DNA of 64,000 nucleotides from Elusimicrobiota bacterium (lineage in GTDB: Bacteria; Elusimicrobiota; Elusimicrobia; UBA1565; UBA9628), in NCBI GenBank assembly GCA_023213235.1, contig CP096137.1, positions 569,587 to 633,586 of the forward strand. The letters run 5' to 3'. Numbering within the stretch: position 1 is the stretch's first letter; every line of letters starts with the position of its first letter. Both the position numbers and the translations under genes were made by a program. Shown here piece after piece: positions 46,523 to 54,720 of this stretch. The notes beneath the pieces were generated by a model. The model was not told the DNA's origin. It saw nothing but the letters and a program-made list of their open reading frames with translations, and did no database searches.

Positions 46523-47628
46523 CCGTTCAGATTGAGCCACAGGCCGTACCCTCCGATCAAGGCCAAAATCGTCGCGGCGAGCCGCGCGCGACGCACGAAC
46601 AGCTCTCCGGCCCGGCTCTCGGAGATCTCGCGCATGCGTTCTCTTTCGCGGCCCGCGCCCCAGGCCGCGGCCGCGAGGAGCGGCGCGGCGCCGGCGAGCA
46701 CGCCCGCCGCGGCGGCGGGGGCGGAGGCGACGGTCGCCGGCAGGACCGGCCGGACGTCGGCGCCCCAGATCGCCCCGAGCGCGGCGGCCGCCGCCGCCGC
46801 GGAGGCCGTCCCGGCCGGATGTCCCGCGAAGCGCGCGGCCAGCGCGGCGGCGAGCAAAGACGCCCAGGCCGCCCAGCCCGGCGCCCCGCGGGCGGCGGCG
46901 GCCCACGCGCCGGCGACCGCCGCGACGGCCAGGAGGACGTGCGCGCGGCGCCCCGAGCCGGCCCCGGCGGCCAGCCACACCCCGAGCCCGATCAGGGCGG
47001 GAAACGCCGCGGCGACCCCGAACGCCGCGCCGGCGCCGAGCCCGAACGCCTCGGCCGCCATCGCCGCGGGGCGGCGGCGGACGTCGGCGAGCCCGAGGCG
47101 CGCCGGGACGCCCGGGAGCAGTTCCAGGCGGCTCCGGACGCGTCCGGGCACGTCGAGCAGGAGGCGGTAATCGGCCTTGAACGGGGAGCCCTGCGGGTAC
47201 TCCTGCGCCATCTCCTTGCGGTACTCGTCGTAGAGCCGCGACGTGAGGACGAAGTCTCCGGCTGCTTCGCTCGGGAGCGGATACTCCAGGCGCAGGAAGA
47301 ACGTCCCTTCCTCGGTGACCTCCCAGGGCAGTTGGCGGTAGCGCGCGGCGGCGAGGCGGCCGGGCAGGACGCGCCCGCCGGCCTCGAGGCTCAGGTGGGA
47401 CCCGACGTAGGCCTCGACCTTGGCGAGCGCGTCGGCGGGCCAGTCGCGCGGGGGCATCGGATGGAGGCCGACGACCTCCTCGATGAAGTAGATCGAGTCG
47501 ACGCGCAGGTCGAGGACGGCTCGGCCCGGCTCCACGCGAAGGACGCCGCGGGCGGGAGGGATGGGATAGCCCTGGTGCGCGAAGGCGCCCGGCGCCAGGA
47601 CCAGCAGGCACGCGAGAATCGTCGTCAC
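46519..47628 (-). CDS. Membrane protein with periplasmic domain, ABC-associated
   Basis: 369 residues. A signal peptide (TTILACLLVLAPGAFA) is followed by an extracytoplasmic beta-rich domain of about 160 residues (RVEPGRAVLDLRVDSIYFIE ... FFLRLEYPLPSEAAGDFVL), then about six Ala-rich membrane helices and a short charged tail. Such a layout resembles the HupE/UreJ or DUF-type accessory proteins of exporters, but I cannot name a family. The GTG at 47628 is 6 bases after a TAAAAT box. It is the first gene of the ABC run, overlapping the ATPase gene. Confidence 0.68.
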   Translation of the reverse strand: MTTILACLLVLAPGAFAHQGYPIPPARGVLRVEPGRAVLDLRVDSIYFIEEVVGLHPMPPRDWPADALAKVEAYVGSHLSLEAGGRVLPGRLAAARYRQLPWEVTEEGTFFLRLEYPLPSEAAGDFVLTSRLYDEYRKEMAQEYPQGSPFKADYRLLLDVPGRVRSRLELLPGVPARLGLADVRRRPAAMAAEAFGLGAGAAFGVAAAFPALIGLGVWLAAGAGSGRRAHVLLAVAAVAGAWAAAARGAPGWAAWASLLAAALAARFAGHPAGTASAAAAAAALGAIWGADVRPVLPATVASAPAAAAGVLAGAAPLLAAAAWGAGRERERMREISESRAGELFVRRARLAATILALIGGYGLWLNLNG

Positions 47629-47634
47629 GCGCCG

Positions 47635-47640
47635 ATTTTA
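47635..47640 (-). promoter_or_regulatory. -10 box of the ABC-associated operon
   Basis: On the reverse strand TAAAAT is followed by 6 bases and the GTG start at 47628. There is no ribosome site. It lies in a 28-base gap after the ZIP gene. Confidence 0.45.
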
Positions 47641-47656
47641 CGAAATTCCGGGCGCG

Positions 47657-48371
47657 CTACAAAAGCTTGCGCATCATCAGCATCGCCGCCAGTCCGGCGC
47701 CGAAGCTCGTCAGCGAGGAGGGGCGCCGGCGTGCCGGTGGTGCAGGCGCGGCAGGACCTCGGCCGAGGCGACGTACACGAACGAGCCTCCCGCGAAGGCG
47801 AGCAGCAGCGCGAAGGCCGACGGATCGAGACGGCTCGCGACGAAGCTGCTCGACACCGCTCCCGCGGGCGTCGCCAGAGCCACGACGGCCAGCGCCGCGC
47901 GCCGCACGCCCGGCGAGCCGCCGCGCAGCATCGTCGTGATCGTGAAGCCGTCGGCGAGCTTGTGGAGGATCGTCGCGGCGCCGACGGCGATCAAGACCGT
48001 GCGTCCCGCCAGGGACGCCGCGCCCAGGTTCACGCCGTCGAAGAACGAGTGCACGAACAGCCCAACGACCGCGGCCGCGCCGAGCGGATGGTCGTGGCAG
48101 TCCTCGGCCGCCTCGCGGCACGGGTCGAGGGGGCCAAGTTCTCGGCGACGTAACAGAACACGAAGGCCGCGAGCGCGCCCCAGCCGGCGTGGGTGGGCGC
48201 GAGCTTCCACGCCTCCGGCAGCACGTCTCCGAAGGCGACCGCGAGCAGGATGCCGGAGCGGAACGCCTGCACGCGCCACAAGCCCGCGCGCGCGACGACG
48301 ACGTCGACCACGGGGGCGGAGCCGCCTCCGACGGCGGCGGCGACGGCGAGCAAGAGGATCACGGTCAGCAT
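47657..48371 (-). CDS. ZIP-family metal transporter
   Basis: About 238 residues after repair, with about seven membrane helices. HSFFDGVNLGAAS and HKLADGFTITTML are the paired metal-binding helices IV and V of ZIP transporters, which import zinc (or iron or manganese). Two one-base gaps break it: G5 at 48129-48133 and G4 at 47720-47723; adding one base to each restores NLAPLDPCREAAEDC and AGAPSSLTSFGAGL. The ATG at 48371 is touched by a Fur-type operator. It is divergent from the TonB receptor, so both are probably repressed by the same metal sensor. Confidence 0.82.
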
Positions 48372-48391
48372 GATAATGAGAACATATTATC
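48372..48391. promoter_or_regulatory. Fur/Zur-type operator 1 (ZIP side)
   Basis: GATAAT-N8-ATTATC directly abuts the ZIP start codon. It has the same layout and spacing as operator 2 and resembles the GATAATGATAATCATTATC Fur consensus. Confidence 0.78.
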
Positions 48392-48400
48392 ACAATTTGC

Positions 48401-48427
48401 TTGACACGTTCCAGGCCTTATGATAAT
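48401..48427 (+). promoter_or_regulatory. Promoter of the TonB receptor operon
   Basis: A perfect TTGACA at 48401-48406 is followed, 15 bases on, by GATAAT at 48422-48427, which is also the left half of operator 2. Repressor binding would block the -10 box. Confidence 0.55.
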
Positions 48428-48441
48428 AATTTATCATTATC
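48422..48441. promoter_or_regulatory. Fur/Zur-type operator 2 (TonB receptor side)
   Basis: GATAAT-N8-ATTATC, identical in half-sites and spacing to operator 1. It also holds an inner TGATAA-TAAT-TTATCA dyad. It lies 12 bases before the receptor ATG. Confidence 0.8.
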
Positions 48442-48453
48442 TCTGGAGGCCCC

Positions 48454-50424
48454 ATGTTCCGATTCGCTCTGGCCCTGCTGCTCGTCTCGTCCTCGCGTCC
48501 GCTTCGCGCAGAGGACTACGAGGCCGCCCCCATCACGATCACCGCCACGCCGCGCCCGTCGAAGACGCTGACGGCGCCCGCCGCCGTCACCGTGCTCACG
48601 GGCCGCGAGCTCGAGCGCAAGCGCGGGCAGAGCGTCATGCAGACGATTCAGGACGCGCCCGGCGTCACGGTCAACACGACCGGCGCCGGCATCGCCAAGC
48701 CCGTCGTGCGCGGCCTGACCTCCCAGCGCGTGCTGACCTTGACCGACGGCGTGCGCCAGGAGGGCCAGCAGTGGGGAGACGAGCACGGCCCGGAGATCGA
48801 CGCGAACGGCGTCGACCGCATCGAGATCGTGCGCGGGCCGCAGAGCCTGCTGTACGGGCCCGAGGCATTGTCCGGCGTGATCAACGTCGTGCGCCGTCAA
48901 CTGCGACTGGACGATCCTTCCTTTAAGTTCGGCGGCCTGCTGGCGCTCGACGGCTTTACCCACAACTCGCAAACGGCCGGCTCGATCGAGGCGCGCGGCG
49001 AAGGCCGGGGCTTCGGGGCCGCCGTCCGCGCCTCCGGACGCAGCGCGGGCGAGATCCGCACGGCGAAAGGGCGTCTCTTCAACAGCGGCATGGAGGAGCG
49101 CAGCACCGGCGCCTCGCTCGCGGCCAAGGCGGGCGAGGCGGCGCTGCGCGCCGACTTCTCGCGCTTCGACCAGATGCTCAAGATTCATAAGGACCCGGTC
49201 GCCAGCCCCGGCGCGACGGCCTATCAGCGCGTCGGCCACGAGAAGGCGATCCTGCGCGCGGACGCTCCGCTGCCGTCGGGAAAACTGTCGGCCACGGCCG
49301 GGTGGCAGCGCAACGAGCGCCAGGAGTTCGAGACGGCCGGGGCAAGCGCCAAACTTCGCCTCGTCCTCGACACCTGGACGGGCGACCTCAAGTATCATCA
49401 CGACCCCCTCGGGCCCTTCGAGGGAACGCTCGGCGTCTCAGGCGGCTACCAGCGCAACGACTCGCGGGCGTCCGACGAGCGCCTGATTCCCGGCTACAAC
49501 CAGAAGGACCTCGGCGTCTTCCTTTTCGAGGAACTGCCCCTCGGCTCGGTGACGCTTTCGGCCGGCGGACGCTACGACGTCCGCCGCATGTCGGTGACGG
49601 CCGACCAGACGCTCTCGGTCGCCGATCAGGTCCGCCGCTACAACAGCGTCAGCGGCTCCTTCGGCGCCTCGTGGGCGTTCGCCGAGGGCTGGGCGCTCGT
49701 CGGCAACGCCGGCTCCGGCTGGCGCGCCCCGTCGGCCTTCGAACTTTTCGTCAACGGCGAGCACGAGGGTTCCGGCCGCTTCGAGGTCGGCCGGGCCGAT
49801 CTGAAGCCGGAGCGTTCGATCAATACGGACGTGTCGGTTCGCCGCCAGTCGGGGACGGTCCAGGCGGAGGTCACCGCCTTCCGCAACCGCGTCAACCATT
49901 TCATCTTCGCCCGCCCGACGGGCAACGTCGACGCCGGCTCCGGCCTGCCGATCTTCAACATCGCGCAGGGCAACGCGACCTTGATCGGCGGCGAAGCGGA
50001 CGTCAAATGGCAGGCGCGCGACTGGCTGGGACTGAACCTCGGGGCCGACGTGCTGCGCGCCCAGAACGACGATCTGCGCCAGCCGCTGCCGCAGATGCCC
50101 GCCAATCGGATAAAATGGGGCGTACGGCTGTCGCGCGCGGACGCGGGTCATCAGGTAAAGGACGCTTACGTGTCGGCCTCCGGTCGCCTCGTCGCGCGGC
50201 AGAACCGCGTCGCGGCGAACGAGCAGAAGACGGCGGGCTACGGCCTGGTCGACTTCGGCGCGGGAGCGGAGCTCCCTCTATTGGGCGCCCGGGCGCGCGC
50301 GGATCTCGGTGTCGAGAACGCGTTCGACCTGCCGTACCGTGATCATTTGAGCCGCTATCGCGCCTACGCTCTGAACGCGGGGCGCAGCTTCACGCTGAAG
50401 CTGACGGTGCCGTTCGGAAGCTGA
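48454..50424 (+). CDS. TonB-dependent outer-membrane receptor (probable metal uptake)
   Basis: 656 residues. A signal peptide (FRFALALLLVSSSRPLRA) leads to a plug domain (about 25-150) with VMQTIQDAPGVTVN, VVRGLTSQRVLTLTDGV and EIVRGPQSLLYGPEALSGVI, then a beta-barrel ending in the aromatic-poor SFTLKLTVPFGS. The receptor resembles ZnuD-type zinc or heme receptors in size and opening, but no His-rich loop is visible, so zinc specificity is not shown. The ATG has a GGAGG site. It is divergent from a ZIP transporter with shared operators and is followed by exbB, exbD and tonB. Confidence 0.88.
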   Translation: MFRFALALLLVSSSRPLRAEDYEAAPITITATPRPSKTLTAPAAVTVLTGRELERKRGQSVMQTIQDAPGVTVNTTGAGIAKPVVRGLTSQRVLTLTDGVRQEGQQWGDEHGPEIDANGVDRIEIVRGPQSLLYGPEALSGVINVVRRQLRLDDPSFKFGGLLALDGFTHNSQTAGSIEARGEGRGFGAAVRASGRSAGEIRTAKGRLFNSGMEERSTGASLAAKAGEAALRADFSRFDQMLKIHKDPVASPGATAYQRVGHEKAILRADAPLPSGKLSATAGWQRNERQEFETAGASAKLRLVLDTWTGDLKYHHDPLGPFEGTLGVSGGYQRNDSRASDERLIPGYNQKDLGVFLFEELPLGSVTLSAGGRYDVRRMSVTADQTLSVADQVRRYNSVSGSFGASWAFAEGWALVGNAGSGWRAPSAFELFVNGEHEGSGRFEVGRADLKPERSINTDVSVRRQSGTVQAEVTAFRNRVNHFIFARPTGNVDAGSGLPIFNIAQGNATLIGGEADVKWQARDWLGLNLGADVLRAQNDDLRQPLPQMPANRIKWGVRLSRADAGHQVKDAYVSASGRLVARQNRVAANEQKTAGYGLVDFGAGAELPLLGARARADLGVENAFDLPYRDHLSRYRAYALNAGRSFTLKLTVPFGS

Positions 50425-50440
50425 CGCAAGGAGAACGACG

Positions 50441-51048
50441 ATGGGCCATCTCGGTCTGGTGAAGGCGTTCGCGATGACGGGCGGAGACTGGGTGATCCAC
50501 CTCCTGATCCTGGCCTCGGTCGTCTCCGTCGGCGTGATCATCGAGCGCTTCGTCGTCTTCCGCGCGCGCAAGGCCCCCGCGGAGCTTCCGGCCGCCTTTC
50601 TCGACAAGTGGAAGTCCGGCGACCGCGCCGCGGCCTCCCTCCTGCCCGAAGGCTCGGTCGAGCGCGGGCTCGCGGAGACGATCGCCCGCGCGCTGGCCGA
50701 CGGCCAGGCGCCCGAGCAGGCGGTCGAGGGCGGCCTCGCCCTCGAGCGCCGGACGCTCGAGGCCCGGCTGACCTTGCTCAACACGCTCGGCAACAACGCG
50801 CCCTTCGTCGGCCTGCTCGGCACCGTGCTCGGCGTCGTGCGCGCGTTCCACGACCTGGCCTTCGCCAGCGGCGCGGGCCCCGAGGCGGTCATGCAGGGCC
50901 TCTCCGAGGCGCTCGTGGCGACCGCCATCGGCATCCTGGTCGCTTTGCCCTGCGTCGTCGCCTACAACTGGCTGTACAAGGCCGCCGACGACCGCGTCGA
51001 GGACGCGCGCCTCGTCGGCCGGCGCCTCGCGGCGCTCCGGGGGCGTGA
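50441..51048 (+). CDS. exbB: ExbB/TolQ-family energy transducer
   Basis: About 202 residues with three membrane segments: WVIHLLILASVVSVGVIIE, then LGNNAPFVGLLGTVLGVV and ALVATAIGILVALPCVVAYN, the conserved MotA/TolQ/ExbB channel. With ExbD it forms the proton-driven motor that energises TonB. As written, the frame reads through the end into the ExbD region; one base added to the G5 run at 51039-51043 gives the stop TGA overlapping the ExbD ATG. The start has an AAGGAG site. Confidence 0.88.
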
Positions 51049-51458
51049 TGGCCGGCGGCTCCGGGCCCCGCGGCCCGATCGGCGGCATCAACGTCACGCC
51101 GCTCGTCGACGTCGTGCTGGTCCTGCTCATCATCGTCATGGTCGCGTCTCCCGTCATCGCGAGACGGGGCCTGACGGTGTCCCTGCCGAAGACCGAGAAG
51201 GCCGACGCGGTCAAGCCGGGCGACCTGCGCGTGGTCTTAGGAAAGGATCTCTCGGTCGAGCTCGACGGCAAGCCGATGTCGCGCGAGGACTTCGGACTGG
51301 CGATCAAGGGCCTCGCCGCGCGCGACCCGGGCCTGCGCGTGGCCGTCGCCGCCGACGAGAGCGTCAAGTGGGGCGACCTCGCGGCTTTGCTCGACGACAT
51401 CAAGCACGCGGGCGTCAAGCGCGTCGCCGCCGAAGTCGGCTCGCGCGGGGCCAGGTGA
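51048..51458 (+). CDS. exbD: ExbD/TolR-family protein
   Basis: 136 residues. One membrane helix carries the proton-path aspartate in INVTPLVDVVLVLLIIVMV; the periplasmic domain ends DDIKHAGVKRVAAEVG. It works with ExbB in powering TonB. It overlaps exbB at its start (1 base) and tonB at its end (GTGA). Confidence 0.9.
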   Translation: MAGGSGPRGPIGGINVTPLVDVVLVLLIIVMVASPVIARRGLTVSLPKTEKADAVKPGDLRVVLGKDLSVELDGKPMSREDFGLAIKGLAARDPGLRVAVAADESVKWGDLAALLDDIKHAGVKRVAAEVGSRGAR

Positions 51459-52075
51459 CGTCCCGGCCCGGCGGGCGCCTGCTCGCGGGCTCGCTGGCCG
51501 CCTCCGCCGTCCTGCACTCGCTGCTCTTCATGCCGTGGCCCGTCCTTCATTCGCACGCCGAGCCGCCCGAGCTCATGGAGCTCGATCTCGCGGGCCCTCC
51601 CGGTCCCGCCGCCGCTTCCCCGAAAGCCGCGCGACGCCCCGCCGCGGCGTCCGCGCCGGCCGCCGCGTGGAAGATCGGCTCGGGCCCAGCGCTCCACGCG
51701 CCTGTGGCCGCACCGGCTGCCGACGATGCCGGCGACGCGGACGCCCCCGCCGACGGCGGCGGCACCGGCGGCGCCGGCGGCGGCACGGTGCGGCCGCCGG
51801 TTCTGCTCAATCACGGCGAACTGCACCGGCTCCTGCAGAGGCTGTACCCGGAGTCGGAGCGCGACCTCGGCCGCGAGGGGATGGTCGTGCTCTCGCTGAC
51901 GGTGGGCGTCGACGGCCGCGCGACGGGGGCGGAGGTCGTCCGGTCGGACGGCGCCGCCTTCGACGCGGCGGCGCTGCGCCTCGCGGAAAAGCTCCGCTAC
52001 GCCCCGGCGCAGGACGCGGGGCGGCCGATCGTGATCCGCATGCGACAATCCGTGCTCTTCAAGCTGGAGCGCTGA
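51455..52075 (+). CDS. tonB: TonB energy-transfer protein
   Basis: 206 residues. An N-terminal membrane anchor (LLAGSLAASAVLHSLLFMPW) is followed by a Pro/Ala/Gly-rich span and a C-terminal TonB domain (about 130-206) with LGREGMVVLSLTVGVDGRA and RLAEKLRYAPA. It links the ExbBD motor to the outer-membrane receptor upstream. The GTG at 51455 overlaps the exbD stop. Confidence 0.85.
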   Translation: MTSRPGGRLLAGSLAASAVLHSLLFMPWPVLHSHAEPPELMELDLAGPPGPAAASPKAARRPAAASAPAAAWKIGSGPALHAPVAAPAADDAGDADAPADGGGTGGAGGGTVRPPVLLNHGELHRLLQRLYPESERDLGREGMVVLSLTVGVDGRATGAEVVRSDGAAFDAAALRLAEKLRYAPAQDAGRPIVIRMRQSVLFKLER

Positions 52076-52095
52076 GCCCTTCCGGGCTCATTTGA

Positions 52096-52101
52096 TACAA
52101 T
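52096..52101 (+). promoter_or_regulatory. -10 box of the Fur-family gene
   Basis: TACAAT lies 7 bases before the ATG at 52109. No ribosome site is present. This gives the regulator its own promoter, distinct from the receptor operon. Confidence 0.45.
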
Positions 52102-52108
52102 CGCTTCC

Positions 52109-52486
52109 ATGCAGCGCGACACCTCCCAGCGGCGGGCGATCCGCCGCGCTCTCGAGGACGCGGGGCGCCCGCTCGGCGCGCTCGAGGTGCTCGAGGCCTC
52201 CAAGGCGCAGGCTCCGGGCCTCGGCATCGCGACGGTCTACCGCAACATCAAGTCCCTGCTCGAGGCCGAGGAGATCGCCGAGGTCCAGCTGCCCGGCGAG
52301 CCGCCGCGCTACGAGGCGGCCGGCAAGGACCACCACCATCATTTCCGCTGCGATAAGTGCGAGAAGGTCTACGAGCTCGGCGGCGCGTGCCTCTCGAACC
52401 TCAAGGCGTCCCTGCCGCGCGGCTTCCGCGCGACCGCGCACGAGGTGCTCGTCCACGGCGTCTGCGCGGCCTGCGCCCGCAAATGA
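52109..52486 (+). CDS. Fur-family metal-responsive repressor
   Basis: 125 residues: a winged helix (about 1-75, with GIATVYRNIKSLLEAEEI) and a dimerisation domain with GKDHHHHFRCDKC and a terminal CAAC, the two CxxC pairs of a structural zinc site and the His-rich sensory site. Given the adjoining ZIP transporter, TonB receptor and two GATAAT-N8-ATTATC operators, zinc (Zur) or iron (Fur) sensing is likely; sequence alone does not decide. It overlaps the next gene by 4 bases. Confidence 0.9.
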   Translation: MQRDTSQRRAIRRALEDAGRPLGALEVLEASKAQAPGLGIATVYRNIKSLLEAEEIAEVQLPGEPPRYEAAGKDHHHHFRCDKCEKVYELGGACLSNLKASLPRGFRATAHEVLVHGVCAACARK

Positions 52487-53067
52487 GCGTTCCCTGGGGC
52501 TTTGCGTCCCTCGACCGCGTCGCCTTCGCGCTGATCAACCAGACGTGGGCCAATCCGGTGTTCGACCGCGTCCTGCCCTTCCTGACCGACCTGCACAAGG
52601 TCGAGTGGGTGCGCTGGGGCGCCGCGCCGGCGGCGTTGGCGTTCTGGCTCTATAAAGGACGGCGCCGCGCGCTGCAGGTCCTCGTCGTCGCCGCCGTGGC
52701 CGTGGGCGCGGCCGACGCGGTCGCCTACCGGTTCATCAAGCCGTGGGCGGCGCGCCCGCGGCCCGAGTACGCGGGCATCGGCGCCGTCGTGCGCGGGCCC
52801 TCCGGCGGCAAGTACGGCTTCCCGTCGAACCACGCCGCCAACGCCGGGGCCGCGGCGGCCGTGCTCGCGACGGCCTATCCCGCGATCGGCGGCGTGTTCT
52901 GGGCGGGGGCGGGGCTCGTCGCCTACAGCCGCGTCTACGTCGGCGCCCACTACCCGGGCGACGTGCTGGCCGGGCTCCTGCTCGGCGGGGTCCTCGGCGT
53001 GCCTTGGGGCCTGTTGATGCTCGGCGGCGCGGGCTCCGGCTCCTCGAAGAAGAAAAAGAAGCGCTAA
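52483..53067 (+). CDS. PAP2-family lipid phosphatase
   Basis: 194 residues with about five membrane helices. The three PAP2 motifs are present: KPWAARPRP, GFPSNHAAN (Asn replaces the usual Gly of PSGH) and SRVYVGAHYPGDVLAG. It is likely to dephosphorylate undecaprenyl pyrophosphate, phosphatidate or a related lipid. The C-terminus is a run of lysines (SSKKKKKR). The ATG overlaps the Fur-family stop. Its stop overlaps that of the convergent Fic gene by CTAA. Confidence 0.87.
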   Translation: MSVPWGFASLDRVAFALINQTWANPVFDRVLPFLTDLHKVEWVRWGAAPAALAFWLYKGRRRALQVLVVAAVAVGAADAVAYRFIKPWAARPRPEYAGIGAVVRGPSGGKYGFPSNHAANAGAAAAVLATAYPAIGGVFWAGAGLVAYSRVYVGAHYPGDVLAGLLLGGVLGVPWGLLMLGGAGSGSSKKKKKR

Positions 53068-54150
53068 GCCTTCAGCGAATAGCTCGTGCTGCGGCCGCCG
53101 CCGGCGTCCTGCTTGAGGATGCCGCGCTCGATCAAGCTCTGAATGTCGCGCAGGGCCGTGTCGTGCGCGCACTTCCCGAGTTTCGCCCATTTCTGGGTGG
53201 TGAGCTTCCCCTCGAACCCGTCGAGCAGCCGATTCAGGATCGCGCGCTGCCGCTCGTTGAGCGAGGGGCCCGCATGCGTCTTCCAGAACCGCTCCTTGTT
53301 CAGCACCACCGCGAGGCCGTTCTCGGCTCCGATGATCGCCCGGTCGAGGCAACCGAGGAACCAGTCGAGCCAGGCGGTGATGTCGAGGGAATCCTTCTGA
53401 GTCAGCTCGAGGATGTCGTAGTACGCCTTTCGCTCGAGTCGGATCTGCGAGGACATGCTGTAGAAGCGCTGGCGGCTGCTCTCCGAGCGCGCCAACGCGC
53501 GGTCCGCGGCGGCGCGGGCGATGCGCCCGTTGCCGTCGTCGAACGGGTGGATCGTCACGAGCCACAGATGGGCGATCGCGGCTTTGATCAACGGGTCCGT
53601 GGAAATGTCTTCGGCGTCCCACTTGATGTACGCCGCCATCTCCGCCTCGAGACGCTCGGCGGGGGCGCTTCGTAGTGCACCTTCTCGGCGCCGAGTTGCC
53701 CGGACACGACCTGCATCGGCCCGTTGGCGTCGTCGCGCCACGCGCCGACCTTGAGGTCGGTCCTTCCTTGGAACAGCTTCGCGTGCCAGCCGCACAGGCG
53801 CTCCTTCGTCAGGGGCTCGTCGTATCTTCGGGTCGCGTCGATCAGCACCTCCACGATGCCGTCCACGCGCCGGTCCGAGGGAACGAGCCCCTTGAAGTCC
53901 ATCCCGAGCTTGCGCGCGATGGATGAGCGCACCTGGTCAGGGGAAGGTGCTCGCCTTCGATTTCGCTGGTCTTGACGACCTCCATCACCAACGATTCGAG
54001 CGCGGCCTGGCGCTGCAGGTCGAAACCGAGGCTCTCCATCTTGCCGAGCAAGCGGCCTTGCCGCAGACGCAGTCCGTTCAGCGCCGGGGCCAGTTTCGTG
54101 GCATCCCAGGTGAAGCTCGGCCAGGCGGCCAAATCATAGAGATAGGTCAT
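53064..54150 (-). CDS. Fic-domain protein with N-terminal inhibitory helix
   Basis: About 362 residues after repair. A DUF4172-type N-terminal part (residues 1-90) contains TSEIEG, matching the inhibitory motif (S/T)xxxE(G/N) of self-restrained Fic AMP-transferases. The Fic core has HPFDDGNGRIAR, complete for catalysis, and a C-terminal winged-helix-like part (ERQRAILNRLLDGF ... LRDIQSLIERGILKQ). It would transfer AMP (or a related group) to a target protein. Two frame breaks are repaired by one base each in the G4 run at 53940-53943 (EGEHLPPDQVRSSIARKLG) and the G5 run at 53661-53665. The start region is a consensus promoter within a cluster of repeated operator sites. Confidence 0.82.
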
Positions 54151-54152
54151 AT

Positions 54153-54246
54153 TCTACGCGGTCTATGCGTAGATTATAGTGGGTATAATGCTCTTTGTCA
54201 AGATAATCTACGCACAAGATGCGTAGATTATGAGCTTAATCTACGC
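54153..54246. promoter_or_regulatory. Operator cluster with five TCTACGC/GCGTAGA sites
   Basis: Five copies of the heptamer lie between the Fic start and the XRE gene. One pair is TCTACGC-N7-GCGTAGA (54153-54159, 54167-54173). The best pair is a perfect 11-base dyad ATAATCTACGC-N7-GCGTAGATTAT (54203-54231). A single TTAATCTACGC follows (54236-54246). The sites flank and overlap the Fic promoter. The likely binder is the Fic C-terminal winged helix or the adjacent XRE protein. Confidence 0.85.
54173..54201 (-). promoter_or_regulatory. Consensus sigma-70 promoter of the fic gene
   Basis: On the reverse strand TTGACA (54201-54196), exactly 17 bases, then TATAAT (54178-54173): a perfect match to consensus. 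Both hexamers lie beside or within operator sites. The ATG at 54150 would follow a leader of about 15 bases without a ribosome site. Confidence 0.85.
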
Positions 54247-54264
54247 AAAAAATTAGATATAGCT

Positions 54265-54612
54265 TTATTTTTTATGCTGAATCAGCGATTTGACCATCCG
54301 AATCGCCACGGCACGGTCTTTGGGAGAAGCATCCTTGAGGATGCTGGCCAGCTGAGCCAAGTCGGCATCCAAGGGCTTATACGTGGAGGGAACGCCTGTG
54401 TAGAGATCCTTGGGCTCGATCCCGAGAGCTCCGGCGATGGCCTGGAGGGACTTCGTGGCGGGTTGCCTGGAGCCGCGCTCAAGGTTGCTGATGAACTTGT
54501 CGCTGAGGCCGGCCGCGTCGGCCAGCGCGTGCTGGGTCAGGCGCCTGCGCTCGCGCTCTTCCTTGATCCGGCGTCCGATCGCGAGCCAGGCGTCCTTGTT
54601 GTCGGCCTTCAT
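54265..54612 (-). CDS. XRE-family transcriptional regulator
   Basis: 115 residues. The helix-turn-helix (about 10-65) includes LTQHALADAAGLSDKFISNLERG, the Cro/C1-type fold; a small helical C-terminus follows (LAQLASILKDASPKDRAVAI). It lies between fic and the divergent restriction-modification genes, the usual place of a controller protein. TACAAT lies 9 bases before its ATG. It could bind the dyad at 54674-54690. Confidence 0.87.
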   Translation of the reverse strand: MKADNKDAWLAIGRRIKEERERRRLTQHALADAAGLSDKFISNLERGSRQPATKSLQAIAGALGIEPKDLYTGVPSTYKPLDADLAQLASILKDASPKDRAVAIRMVKSLIQHKK

Positions 54613-54662
54613 CCAGGACTGATTGTAAATTAGGGCGCTCGCCGTAGGGACGCTCTGTCGGC

Positions 54663-54703
54663 ATAGTCAGTATGTATGCTGTAGGCATACTTTGTATAGT
54701 CAG
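54663..54703. promoter_or_regulatory. Dyad and direct repeats upstream of the mod gene
   Basis: GTATGC-TGTAG-GCATAC (54674-54690) is an inverted repeat set between two copies of ATAGTCAG (54663-54670, 54696-54703). It lies in the divergent XRE/mod region and is a good candidate for the XRE binding site. Confidence 0.65.
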
Positions 54704-54720
54704 CGTCGCGCAGCGACGCT
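54702..54720 (+). promoter_or_regulatory. Hairpin abutting the mod start codon
   Basis: AGCGTCGC-GCA-GCGACGCT forms a perfect 8-bp stem that ends at the base before the ATG at 54721. No ribosome-binding sequence is visible. A structure in this position would limit translation of the methyltransferase unless opened. Confidence 0.55.
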
